Of a stretch of DNA of 10,104 bases, positions 1-6,185 are shown piece after piece. Source of the DNA: an uncultured Acetatifactor sp. GTDB lineage: Bacteria > Bacillota > Clostridia > Lachnospirales > Lachnospiraceae. Location: contig CAJTXE010000078.1 of the NCBI GenBank assembly GCA_910580225.1, positions 1 to 10,104 of the forward strand, given 5' to 3'. Below the pieces are notes generated by a model, which did no database searches, had not been told where the DNA came from, and saw only the letters and a program-made list of their open reading frames with translations. The translations under genes and the position numbers were made by a program. Position 1 is the first letter of the stretch. Each line of letters begins with the position of its first letter.

Positions 1-17
1 CCTGGCTAAAGTATAGC

Positions 18-45
18 AGGCTTTTGGAGGAATTTCCAAAAGCCT
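18..45 (-). terminator. Perfect 11-bp hairpin downstream of the MutS2-type gene, possible terminator
   Basis: AGGCTTTTGGA (18-28) and TCCAAAAGCCT (35-45) are exact reverse complements around a 6-nt loop. The hairpin lies about 85 nt past the stop codon of the MutS2-type gene, where a terminator is expected. Neither strand has a strong U-tract after the stem: the minus strand continues GCTATACTTT. It may therefore be a weak terminator, an mRNA 3'-end stabiliser or an intergenic repeat. Confidence 0.45.
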
Positions 46-49
46 AATT

Positions 50-67
50 GAAGTTTCTCGAAACTTC
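50..67. repeat. Second perfect hairpin, 8-bp arms
   Basis: GAAGTTTC (50-57) and GAAACTTC (60-67) are exact reverse complements separated by 2 nt, so in RNA this would be a 7-bp stem with a 4-nt loop. Only 4 nt (AATT) separate it from the 18-45 hairpin. On the minus strand it is the first of two tandem hairpins after the MutS2-type gene. Its function is unknown. Confidence 0.5.
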
Positions 68-128
68 CGGAACTGCCCTGTGCCCAACGGCCAATTCAAT
101 GATATGCATTCAGGACAGCATTCGGTTC

Positions 129-2225
129 TCAAACATAGGGGGAGACAGATACCTGCCCGCTGTCCTCCCGAATCTCTGCGCCCTCCACATACTTCCTCTC
201 CATCTGATGCCGCAACTTCCGGTTCTCCACTGTATCGAAAATAATCGAAAAATCGTAATCCTCTGGATACAACTCTTCCGCTGCCACCTGAAGCTTCACT
301 CTCTTGTGGTTGATCCAGATCTTTTTACCGGGCAGTTGTACCCGCAATACACCTTTATCGTTCACCGGCTCACAGACAATGCCGATTTTCCTGTCCGGAT
401 AGACCATGACGCTGTCGCCCCTGCGAAATGAGGCGGTCTGCTTTTTCGAGGCCCCGGATCTGGTCCGTTCTATACGGGGAACGAACTCTTTTTTCAGGCC
501 TTCCGGGGAAAACCCACTCTCCGGCTGTTGATCCGGCGCACACGCCCCGTCCTCTCGCTCCGCTTCCGCTGCCAGGTATTCCTCCCGGCATTCTCCGTCC
601 CCCAACGCTTTCCGGCTGTCTCTTCCTGTGTCCCTCCGCCGTCTTTCCTTCTGCTCTTCCGCCCCCTCCTTTCGGATGCACTCCCGGCAGCCTTCTTCCC
701 CGTAGGCTTCTCTGGCAGCCCGGCGCAGCATGGAAGCCGGCATTCCCAGTCTTTCCGCGATATAGAAGGCACAGCTCTCCCCGGCCTCCCCGATCACCAT
801 CCGGTACAAAGGCTTCAGATTCTCCCGGTCAAAAGTCATCCTGGCATTGACGATTCCTTCCTCCCGCTCTGCATAGGTTTTCACTTCCGGATAATGGGTG
901 GTAACCAGAAAGAGCGCCCCGCTCTTCTTCAGTTCCTCCAGAATAGCCACCGCAATGCCCATTCCCTCCGCCGGGTCCGTTCCGGAACCCAGCTCATCCA
1001 TCACCACCAAGCTCTCAGGAGTCACTCTGCGCAGAATCTCCAGCACATTGACGATATGAGCCGAAAAGGTGGACAGATTTTCCGACAGATTCTGACCGTC
1101 CCCGATGTCACAGAGAATATTCCGGTTCATGCAGATTTCCGCCTCCTGACAGGGGATATGGAGTCCGCACTGAGCCATCAGGCAGCTCAAGGCCACTGTC
1201 TTCAGCGCTACAGTCTTCCCCCCGGTGTTGGGACCGGTTATCACAATTCCGTTCACCCCGTCCCCCAGGGAAAACTGCAAGGGTACGCAGGTCTTCCTAT
1301 CCATCAGGGGATGCCTGGCGTCCCGCAGGAAAATACGCCGTTCCGCAATGATATTCGCTTCCTTTCCGTCATAGCTTTCCGAGAGCTTTCCCTTGGAGAA
1401 AATAAAATCCAGCTTCTCCATCATCCGGATGTTCTGTACCATGGCTTCCCCGTTCTCCGCAACCATGGCACTGAGCTCATACAGAATCCGCCGTACCTCG
1501 TTCTCCTCGTCTATCCGCAGCTCCTGCAGTTCCTCATAATACTTTCCAGAGGCGGAGGGCTCGATAAACAGTGTGTTCCCGGTGGAAGATTTGTCGATGA
1601 GAATGCCGCTGATCCTGAATTTATATTCCTTTTTCACCGGAATACACACATGGCCATTGCGCAGGGTGCTGAAATGATCGGACATACATTCCTTATTAGC
1701 CCGCATGACGGCCTCCGCCTTGTCCCGCATTTTATCTTCCGTCCGCAGAATCTCTCCCCGGAGAGATTTCAACAGTTTGGAGGCATTGTCCGAGACCTGT
1801 TCGTTCCAAATCTGATACCGCATCTGTTCCTGCAGTTCCTCCAGCGGATCCAGGTTTTCCTCATAATAAGCTAAGGGAATTCCATGGGATTTTCCCCTTT
1901 CCAGGTAATCCTTCAGCCGCTTTACCGCCACATATGCCCCAGCCATCCGTTCCAGTTCCGCCGGCGTCAGGCACAGCCCCTTCTCTGCAGCAGTCAGCAG
2001 CTCCCGGATACCCTCCAGGGAAACCAGGGGCGGCGTACCGCATTTTTCCAACATCTGCCGACTCTCCGTGGTTTCCCGCAGTCTGGCCGCCAATTCCGTC
2101 TCTGACAGAATCAGATGCGTGTCCGCTATGGCCTTCCTGGCCGCATCTGTCAGGGCGCATTCTTTCCATTTTAACTTTATTTTATCAAATTCAAGACTGA
2201 TTTCCATTTTTTCTGTATCATTCAT
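129..2225 (-). CDS. MutS2-type DNA mismatch repair/ribosome-associated ATPase lacking an Smr domain
   Basis: This 698-residue protein belongs to the MutS family and is closest to MutS2. Visible motifs are RISGILIDKSSTGNTLFIEP near residues 204-223 (the core segment before the ATPase), Walker A GPNTGGKT at 331-338, ENLSTFSAH at 382-390, Walker B VVMDELGSGTDP at 407-418 and TTHYPE at 442-447. Residues about 505-598 form a very charged linker rich in Arg and Glu. Residues about 599-645 (RRGDSVMVYP, KIGIVCEP, GKKIWINHKRVKL) resemble the KOW-like domain of MutS2. The protein then ends without the Smr nuclease motifs, whereas typical MutS2 runs to about 780 residues. MutS2 proteins act in recombination control and, in Bacillus, in sensing collided ribosomes; which job this one does is unknown. 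The start at 2225 follows AGGAGAGG with a 10-nt gap. An alternative ATG lies six codons in. No convincing dedicated promoter is seen close upstream. Confidence 0.88.
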   Translation of the reverse strand: MNDTEKMEISLEFDKIKLKWKECALTDAARKAIADTHLILSETELAARLRETTESRQMLEKCGTPPLVSLEGIRELLTAAEKGLCLTPAELERMAGAYVAVKRLKDYLERGKSHGIPLAYYEENLDPLEELQEQMRYQIWNEQVSDNASKLLKSLRGEILRTEDKMRDKAEAVMRANKECMSDHFSTLRNGHVCIPVKKEYKFRISGILIDKSSTGNTLFIEPSASGKYYEELQELRIDEENEVRRILYELSAMVAENGEAMVQNIRMMEKLDFIFSKGKLSESYDGKEANIIAERRIFLRDARHPLMDRKTCVPLQFSLGDGVNGIVITGPNTGGKTVALKTVALSCLMAQCGLHIPCQEAEICMNRNILCDIGDGQNLSENLSTFSAHIVNVLEILRRVTPESLVVMDELGSGTDPAEGMGIAVAILEELKKSGALFLVTTHYPEVKTYAEREEGIVNARMTFDRENLKPLYRMVIGEAGESCAFYIAERLGMPASMLRRAAREAYGEEGCRECIRKEGAEEQKERRRRDTGRDSRKALGDGECREEYLAAEAEREDGACAPDQQPESGFSPEGLKKEFVPRIERTRSGASKKQTASFRRGDSVMVYPDRKIGIVCEPVNDKGVLRVQLPGKKIWINHKRVKLQVAAEELYPEDYDFSIIFDTVENRKLRHQMERKYVEGAEIREDSGQVSVSPYV

Positions 2226-2472
2226 TTTTCCATTTCCTCTCCTGTTTCCGTTTTATGTCTGTATGCCCGCAGGTTTTGCTGTCAGCCCGTTTTACTGCCC
2301 GCCGCCATACCACCTTACAGTCCAACCCTTTTCATGAACCGGCGCTGTTATAACGCCCCATTCCGTTCTTCCAGACAGGCGCCTTAATCCCGTTGAACAG
2401 ACATATCATTTCGACCGTCTTTCAGCTGCATCCCTTTCCATAAGCTTTCGGCACAGCTCATTCCCATAATTC

Positions 2473-2517
2473 AAAAAAACCATGGTGTCTGCCTGTCAGG
2501 GCATATTCCACCATGGT
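2473..2517 (-). terminator. Rho-independent terminator, minus strand
   Basis: On the minus strand ACCATGGTG (from 2517) and CACCATGGT (to 2479) form an exact 9-bp stem. An inner TGCC/GGCA stem stacks inside it, and a run of seven T follows (2473-2479, sharing one base with the stem). This is a good intrinsic terminator. It would end transcripts from the promoter at 2877-2905 or read-through from the MoxR operon, and it isolates the MutS2-type gene from them unless it acts as a regulated attenuator. Confidence 0.75.
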
Positions 2518-2627
2518 CATCCAAATCATTACAGCAAAAATGCAGCTGTGTGAACAACAGAAAAGATTTTTGTGTACATTCTCAATGAGTATGTGATCCT
2601 ATAGGATAGACATTCCTGTATGATGAT

Positions 2628-2655
2628 AAAAAGCATGACTGCGCAGCCATGCTTT
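2628..2655 (-). terminator. Probable intrinsic terminator or stabilising hairpin
   Basis: AAAGCATG and CATGCTTT (2648-2655 and 2630-2637) pair perfectly. Two further pairs can form inside around a GCGC loop. On the minus strand the stem runs into CTTTTTATCATC, a moderate U-tract. It lies about 215 nt downstream of the start predicted for the promoter at 2877-2905, so it could define the 3' end of a short transcript. Confidence 0.55.
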
Positions 2656-2739
2656 CTCATCCATCTCTTCCACAAACACCCGAAAATATACTTTTGCCTA
2701 TTTTCTGCTGTCCTCTATCATATTATGATTCTCTGGAAT

Positions 2740-2846
2740 ATGTTAAGCACCTGTTCAGACAATGATACCGGAAATATTCAAACTTCCCGGCATTTTGCCC
2801 GGCCATATTATTTTGCCGTGTTCTCTTTTCCCACAATGCTTAACAT
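2740..2846. repeat. Perfect 10-bp inverted repeat 87 nt apart
   Basis: ATGTTAAGCA at 2740-2749 and TGCTTAACAT at 2837-2846 are exact reverse complements. On the minus strand the upstream arm begins with the start codon of the 12-codon ORF, so pairing of the arms in RNA would hide that start. The related string ATGTTAAG also occurs in the overlapping -10 region of the promoter just upstream. Neither a matching target-site duplication nor a transposase was seen, so a mobile-element reading is not favoured. Confidence 0.5.
2808..2846 (-). CDS. Candidate 12-residue leader peptide or micro-ORF
   Basis: The predicted product is MLSIVGKENTAK, which I do not recognise. GGGAGG (2852-2857) lies 5 nt upstream of the ATG. 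A sigma-A-like promoter is placed to give a 5' leader of about 25 nt, so the signals for expression are better than chance. The peptide is too short for homology to help. The start codon lies in one arm of a 10-bp inverted repeat, and hairpins with U-runs follow, an arrangement typical of leader peptides in attenuators. No directly adjacent target gene is present; the next gene in the same direction is the MutS2-type ATPase, about 580 nt on. It could equally be chance within a small RNA. Confidence 0.4.
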   Translation of the reverse strand: MLSIVGKENTAK

Positions 2847-2876
2847 AAAAACCTCCCAAAAATTATTTACTTTATT

Positions 2877-2905
2877 ATCTTAACATATACCGGAAGATAA
2901 GTCAA
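2877..2905 (-). promoter_or_regulatory. Sigma-A-type promoter of a short intergenic transcript
   Basis: The -35 box is TTGACT (2900-2905, 5 of 6 consensus bases) and the -10 box is TAAGAT (2877-2882, 4 of 6), separated by exactly 17 nt. A TG one base before the -10 box gives an extended -10. The predicted start is near 2870. It lies about 75 nt downstream of the MoxR stop codon and fires in the same direction. Confidence 0.6.
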
Positions 2906-2981
2906 CTATTTTTACAATTCAGCAGCATCCCTGCCGTCTTATGGTTGCTTTTCACGGCTTCTCTGCTTATAGTATCGTCCC

Positions 2982-4520
2982 TTATTCCTCTTCCGCCTCC
3001 CCTGTTAATCCAAGATCCGCAATTTTTCTTCTCAGATTCCGGTGTATATCATAAATCAATAACTCCTCATTATACCGAAAATAGGAATCGCATCCCCACA
3101 TCTCTACAAACAACATACTTTCCTCATTAGCTGTCAGTTCTGTCAGAAACAGGACCATCTCCTGTCCCCTTCCCCATGTCTGTTCCATAAATTCAAACAC
3201 ATATTCCAGAGACTGTTTTGTCTTCTGTACCTCGTTCTGATGTTTTCTTACCCGGATATCAAACGCTTTCTTGATCTGTCGGAATGCATTCCCGGATGTT
3301 TCTGCTTCAGCTGCAATACTTCTGTATTGTTCCAGAAGTTTCAGTATATCCCGATACACGGTCTTACGGCTGCTGTCCAGATTGTGAGCTGCTTCCCTTT
3401 GCTGCCGCTCTGTCCCCGCCTCGTCCAGACAGTGATCCAGCATATGGCATATTACAATGGGATCTTTCTGATCTGATTTCACTGCTTCCTTTTTGATCTG
3501 ACGCAGCATCTTCACAACCTGATCCAATACCGCCTCCTGGTTTACCGCATGGGAAAATTTCAAATTCAGATGTCCCAATATGAGCCCAAGCAATGAGACC
3601 CGTTCATCGAATCCGGCTCCTGCAGCACGCCCCGCCAGCGCGGAGTCTGCCTGCCCCCGCAGAATGTCTTCCACATCATAAGCAGATTGGTATTTTTGGA
3701 ACAAATCATAATAAATTCCGAATTTTCCTGCCACCTCCGTATCCGTGATATACTGTTGGATCAGCCGTGTATCCACCCGAAAATTCTTTTTCTCATAGAC
3801 AGTGATCGCCGTGGATAAATCCTCCCACCCTCTGGCTGTCACATACTTTGTTCCATCTACGGTTTTTCGAAAAGAATAGAACCATTCGCTGTTAATTTCC
3901 AAAAACGCTATCACAGCCCCATGAATACCATTCCTGTAGGCATAAGATTTCCATACATCGAAATCTTCCTCAACAGTGATGCATTTCATCCGATCCAGGG
4001 TAGCCACATCGAATTCCTTCACGGATTTATTATATTGAGGCGGATTCCCTGCGGTGACGATCACCCACCCTTCCGGCAAATGTCGGTTGCCGAAGATCTT
4101 GTATTGTAAAAAAAGCAGCATGGCCGGGGCAAGCGTTTCCGACACACAGTTGATCTCATCCAGAAACAGAATTCCCTCCCGCTTTCCCGATTTCTCCATG
4201 ACATTGTATACAGATGCAATGATCTCACTCATGGTATACTCCGAGACCATAACTGTCTCCCCCTGATATTCTCTCTTCTCTATGAAAGGAAGCCCCAATG
4301 CACTCTGTCTGGTATGATGCGTCATAGAGTAAGATACCAGCGCAATATCCAGTTCCGCTGCAATCTGTTCCATAATCGCGGTCTTTCCGATTCCCGGCGC
4401 CCCTACCATGAATATGGGGCGTTGTTTCCTGGGGGCTATATTATATTCCCCAAACTCGTTTTTATCCAGATAAATCTCTACAGAACGGGCAATCTCTTCT
4501 TTCGCTTCCTTTATATTCAT
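2982..4520 (-). CDS. MoxR-type AAA+ ATPase, third gene of the LRR-VWA-MoxR operon
   Basis: The 512-residue protein has an N-terminal AAA+ module: Walker A GAPGIGKT (40-47), Walker B ILFLDEIN (117-124), sensor 1 VTAGNPP (155-161), a probable arginine finger in TLDRMK (R177) and a sensor-2-like TARGWEDLS (228-236). MoxR ATPases usually work with a VWA partner to remodel or load substrate proteins, and the VWA gene lies directly upstream. The protein is longer than a minimal MoxR of about 320 residues. The C-terminal half is helical and charged, with a likely coiled coil around 380-450, and is not recognised. The start chosen is the ATG at 4520, preceded by AAAGGAG with an 8-nt gap; an in-frame ATG at 4556 has no ribosome site and would add 12 residues. 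No signal peptide or membrane segment is visible, so it is cytoplasmic. Confidence 0.88.
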   Translation of the reverse strand: MNIKEAKEEIARSVEIYLDKNEFGEYNIAPRKQRPIFMVGAPGIGKTAIMEQIAAELDIALVSYSMTHHTRQSALGLPFIEKREYQGETVMVSEYTMSEIIASVYNVMEKSGKREGILFLDEINCVSETLAPAMLLFLQYKIFGNRHLPEGWVIVTAGNPPQYNKSVKEFDVATLDRMKCITVEEDFDVWKSYAYRNGIHGAVIAFLEINSEWFYSFRKTVDGTKYVTARGWEDLSTAITVYEKKNFRVDTRLIQQYITDTEVAGKFGIYYDLFQKYQSAYDVEDILRGQADSALAGRAAGAGFDERVSLLGLILGHLNLKFSHAVNQEAVLDQVVKMLRQIKKEAVKSDQKDPIVICHMLDHCLDEAGTERQQREAAHNLDSSRKTVYRDILKLLEQYRSIAAEAETSGNAFRQIKKAFDIRVRKHQNEVQKTKQSLEYVFEFMEQTWGRGQEMVLFLTELTANEESMLFVEMWGCDSYFRYNEELLIYDIHRNLRRKIADLGLTGEAEEE

Positions 4521-4559
4521 GCCAGCTTCTCCTTTCCATCCAGCTAAACACAACATATT

Positions 4560-6161
4560 TCAGCTGTCCAGATATACTTTCATGGCCCACGGAGGCACTT
4601 TTGCTTCCCCCTCTCTGTCAAGAAAAACAAAAGCCGTCTGATATCCAGGCGGCTTTGCCGGAAATCTTCCATAACCGTCTGTAAAATAGAGCAATCCATC
4701 CAGCCTGCCTATCTCTCCTGTCTCTATCAATTGGTCCACATAAGCAAACACCGGTGTAAAATCTGTACCTCCAAAACCTTTCAGCGTCAGTCCGGCAATA
4801 TACGCATCCAATTCCTGACGGGATTCTATCTTCGTAACCTCCTGAATCTCTGCATCACATTGGATAATGCGGATCTGAGTCCTGGCAGTAAAGCTGTCTG
4901 TCTGCCGCAGGATTCCATAAGTCTTTCGCAGAAAGCTTTCCACCGGTTCCCCCTGACAGGAACCTGATGTATCTATGGCTATGACAAACTCTCGGACCAG
5001 CCTCTTTTCCTTATATTCCAGCGGTTCCACCAACGGAACCCTGCCGAACAGCTTCAACCCATAGGTATAAAATATGTAATCAAATTCATCCTCGTCGGTT
5101 ATCAACCTCTCTTCCCGGCGGCATGCAAACTGTGTGAGAAACTGTGTATAGTCGTAGTTTTCTCTGGTCAGTTTCCGCAAATTATGAAGAAGGTTTCCGG
5201 GCATTTTCCCCCGGCTGGAAACAGGCAGCACCTTTGCCTCCATCCATACCTGACCTGCCACATCCTTCCATGTCTGCTGCAGCTTTCCCCGGCTGCCGGA
5301 CTCCCTGACTCTCTGGCTGAAACTCCTGGTGGGTTGAATCTCCCAGTTCCCCATTCCTTCACTTTCCCGTCCGTTATCCCGCTCCCGGCAGTTCTGCCTC
5401 TCCTCTCCGCACCCCTGGTCCGGATGTTCTCTCTTTCCATTTCCGCTTATCTGTCTCTCCTCTTCACATCCCCGGTCCATATCCACATACCATGGCTGAT
5501 GCGTATCTCTTCTGAACAATTCCCCTAGCTCCGGAAAATCTTTTCCCGGGAAATCCAGACACGGCATCCCATGTTTCTGCAGGTAAAAGTATATCTTTTG
5601 CGCGGACAATATACCAATCTCCGCCTCCAATCTCCGGATTATCTCACGTTTCAACCTTCTTTCTTCTGCTTTCCTATCTGCAAAACCGAGAAAGTTCTTT
5701 CCGTTTTCTCCGGTGTGCTCCATTACATAATGGAATCGGACATCCGGATCTTCCAGGCAGCTGTTATCTTCCTCCTCTCCCCCTGTCAGTTCCTCCAGAA
5801 GACATTCCACAGCAATATCAGCCGCCAGATTCCAATCTGTTTCCTCTCTCCTCCCCTCATTTCTCTGATAAAAAAAGGGATGCTGACAGAGGCAATGCAG
5901 AACCGTATGAAGATAGTCCAGTGAAATCTCTTCCGAATCCTGCATATAACGCTTTAAAACATAGCTGCTGCTGTAATACAGCCGCTGTCCGTCACATCCG
6001 AAACAGAAGGATTTGCTGCAGGTCCACTCCAGTTGAAACAATGCCCTTTCCAGATATCGGTATCGAAAAAACAACTGATTGCGGCCGGCTTCCAATACCC
6101 GAACAGCCAGGTTATTTTTCTGATCTGTGTTCCTTCCATTTGATTCTGCATCCCTGCACAT
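4560..6161 (-). CDS. VWA-domain protein with degenerate metallopeptidase-like N-terminus (DUF2201/COG3864-like)
   Basis: The 533-residue protein is the likely partner of the MoxR ATPase. Its C-terminal VWA-like domain has a full MIDAS pattern: DTSGS (397-401), GGTDF with T466, and FTDG with D495. The N-terminal part resembles the metallopeptidase-like domain of COG3864 proteins: YLHTVLHCLCQHPFF (83-97) then WNLAADIAVE (110-119). The zinc-motif HEXXH is here HTVLH, so the catalytic Glu is replaced by Thr, which suggests a fold that may bind metal but is probably not an active protease. Residues about 225-295 are a polar linker with a 19-residue duplication. AGGAG lies 10 nt before the ATG, and the gene starts 24 nt after the LRR gene. 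It lacks a signal peptide. The family assignment of the N-terminus is from motif memory and less sure than the VWA call. Confidence 0.82.
   Translation of the reverse strand: MCRDAESNGRNTDQKNNLAVRVLEAGRNQLFFRYRYLERALFQLEWTCSKSFCFGCDGQRLYYSSSYVLKRYMQDSEEISLDYLHTVLHCLCQHPFFYQRNEGRREETDWNLAADIAVECLLEELTGGEEEDNSCLEDPDVRFHYVMEHTGENGKNFLGFADRKAEERRLKREIIRRLEAEIGILSAQKIYFYLQKHGMPCLDFPGKDFPELGELFRRDTHQPWYVDMDRGCEEERQISGNGKREHPDQGCGEERQNCRERDNGRESEGMGNWEIQPTRSFSQRVRESGSRGKLQQTWKDVAGQVWMEAKVLPVSSRGKMPGNLLHNLRKLTRENYDYTQFLTQFACRREERLITDEDEFDYIFYTYGLKLFGRVPLVEPLEYKEKRLVREFVIAIDTSGSCQGEPVESFLRKTYGILRQTDSFTARTQIRIIQCDAEIQEVTKIESRQELDAYIAGLTLKGFGGTDFTPVFAYVDQLIETGEIGRLDGLLYFTDGYGRFPAKPPGYQTAFVFLDREGEAKVPPWAMKVYLDS
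5393..5478. repeat. Internal duplication in the VWA linker, 57-bp period
   Basis: Two 29-nt copies (5393-5421 and 5450-5478) match at 24 positions by eye and are spaced 57 bp, exactly 19 codons. They encode DQGCGEERQ and DRGCEEERQ in the linker of the VWA protein. The duplication is in frame and probably reflects drift of a disordered, length-tolerant linker. Confidence 0.6.
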
Positions 6162-6185
6162 CCACCCTCTTCTCCTTTGTGTTGT

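Larger units (their letters stand above)
2226..2981. other. 756-nt intergenic region with promoter, micro-ORF and hairpins
   Basis: No large gene is supported here. On the minus strand it holds, in order of transcription, a promoter (2877-2905), a 12-codon ORF (2808-2846), a long-range inverted repeat (2740-2846), a hairpin with a U-run (2628-2655), a 12-bp palindrome ATCCTATAGGAT (2596-2607) and a strong terminator (2473-2517). Between that terminator and the MutS2-type gene is a GC-rich stretch with a further hairpin: GGCGCTGT (2341-2348) pairs with ACAGGCGCC (2375-2383), leaving one bulged G. No known riboswitch class was recognised. No clear terminator is visible within about 75 nt of the MoxR stop codon. 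Confidence 0.6.

Noticed and set aside
528..1874. Long plus-strand open frame opposite the MutS2-type gene (448 codons)
   Set aside because: It lies wholly antisense to a gene with clear MutS motifs, has no ribosome site, and its predicted protein has no recognisable motif. It is a product of codon bias.
2384..2467. Minus-strand 27-codon frame downstream of the 2473-2517 terminator
   Set aside because: It has no ribosome site and begins directly after a terminator U-run.
2740..2846. Inverted repeat as ends of a miniature transposable element
   Set aside because: No target-site duplication flanks it. One arm coincides with the start of a micro-ORF and the spacing suits RNA pairing. Copy number could not be checked.
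2620..2883. Plus-strand frame of 87 codons in the intergenic region
   Set aside because: There is no Shine-Dalgarno before its ATG and no promoter, and it is antisense to a region full of minus-strand signals. Its composition is not protein-like.
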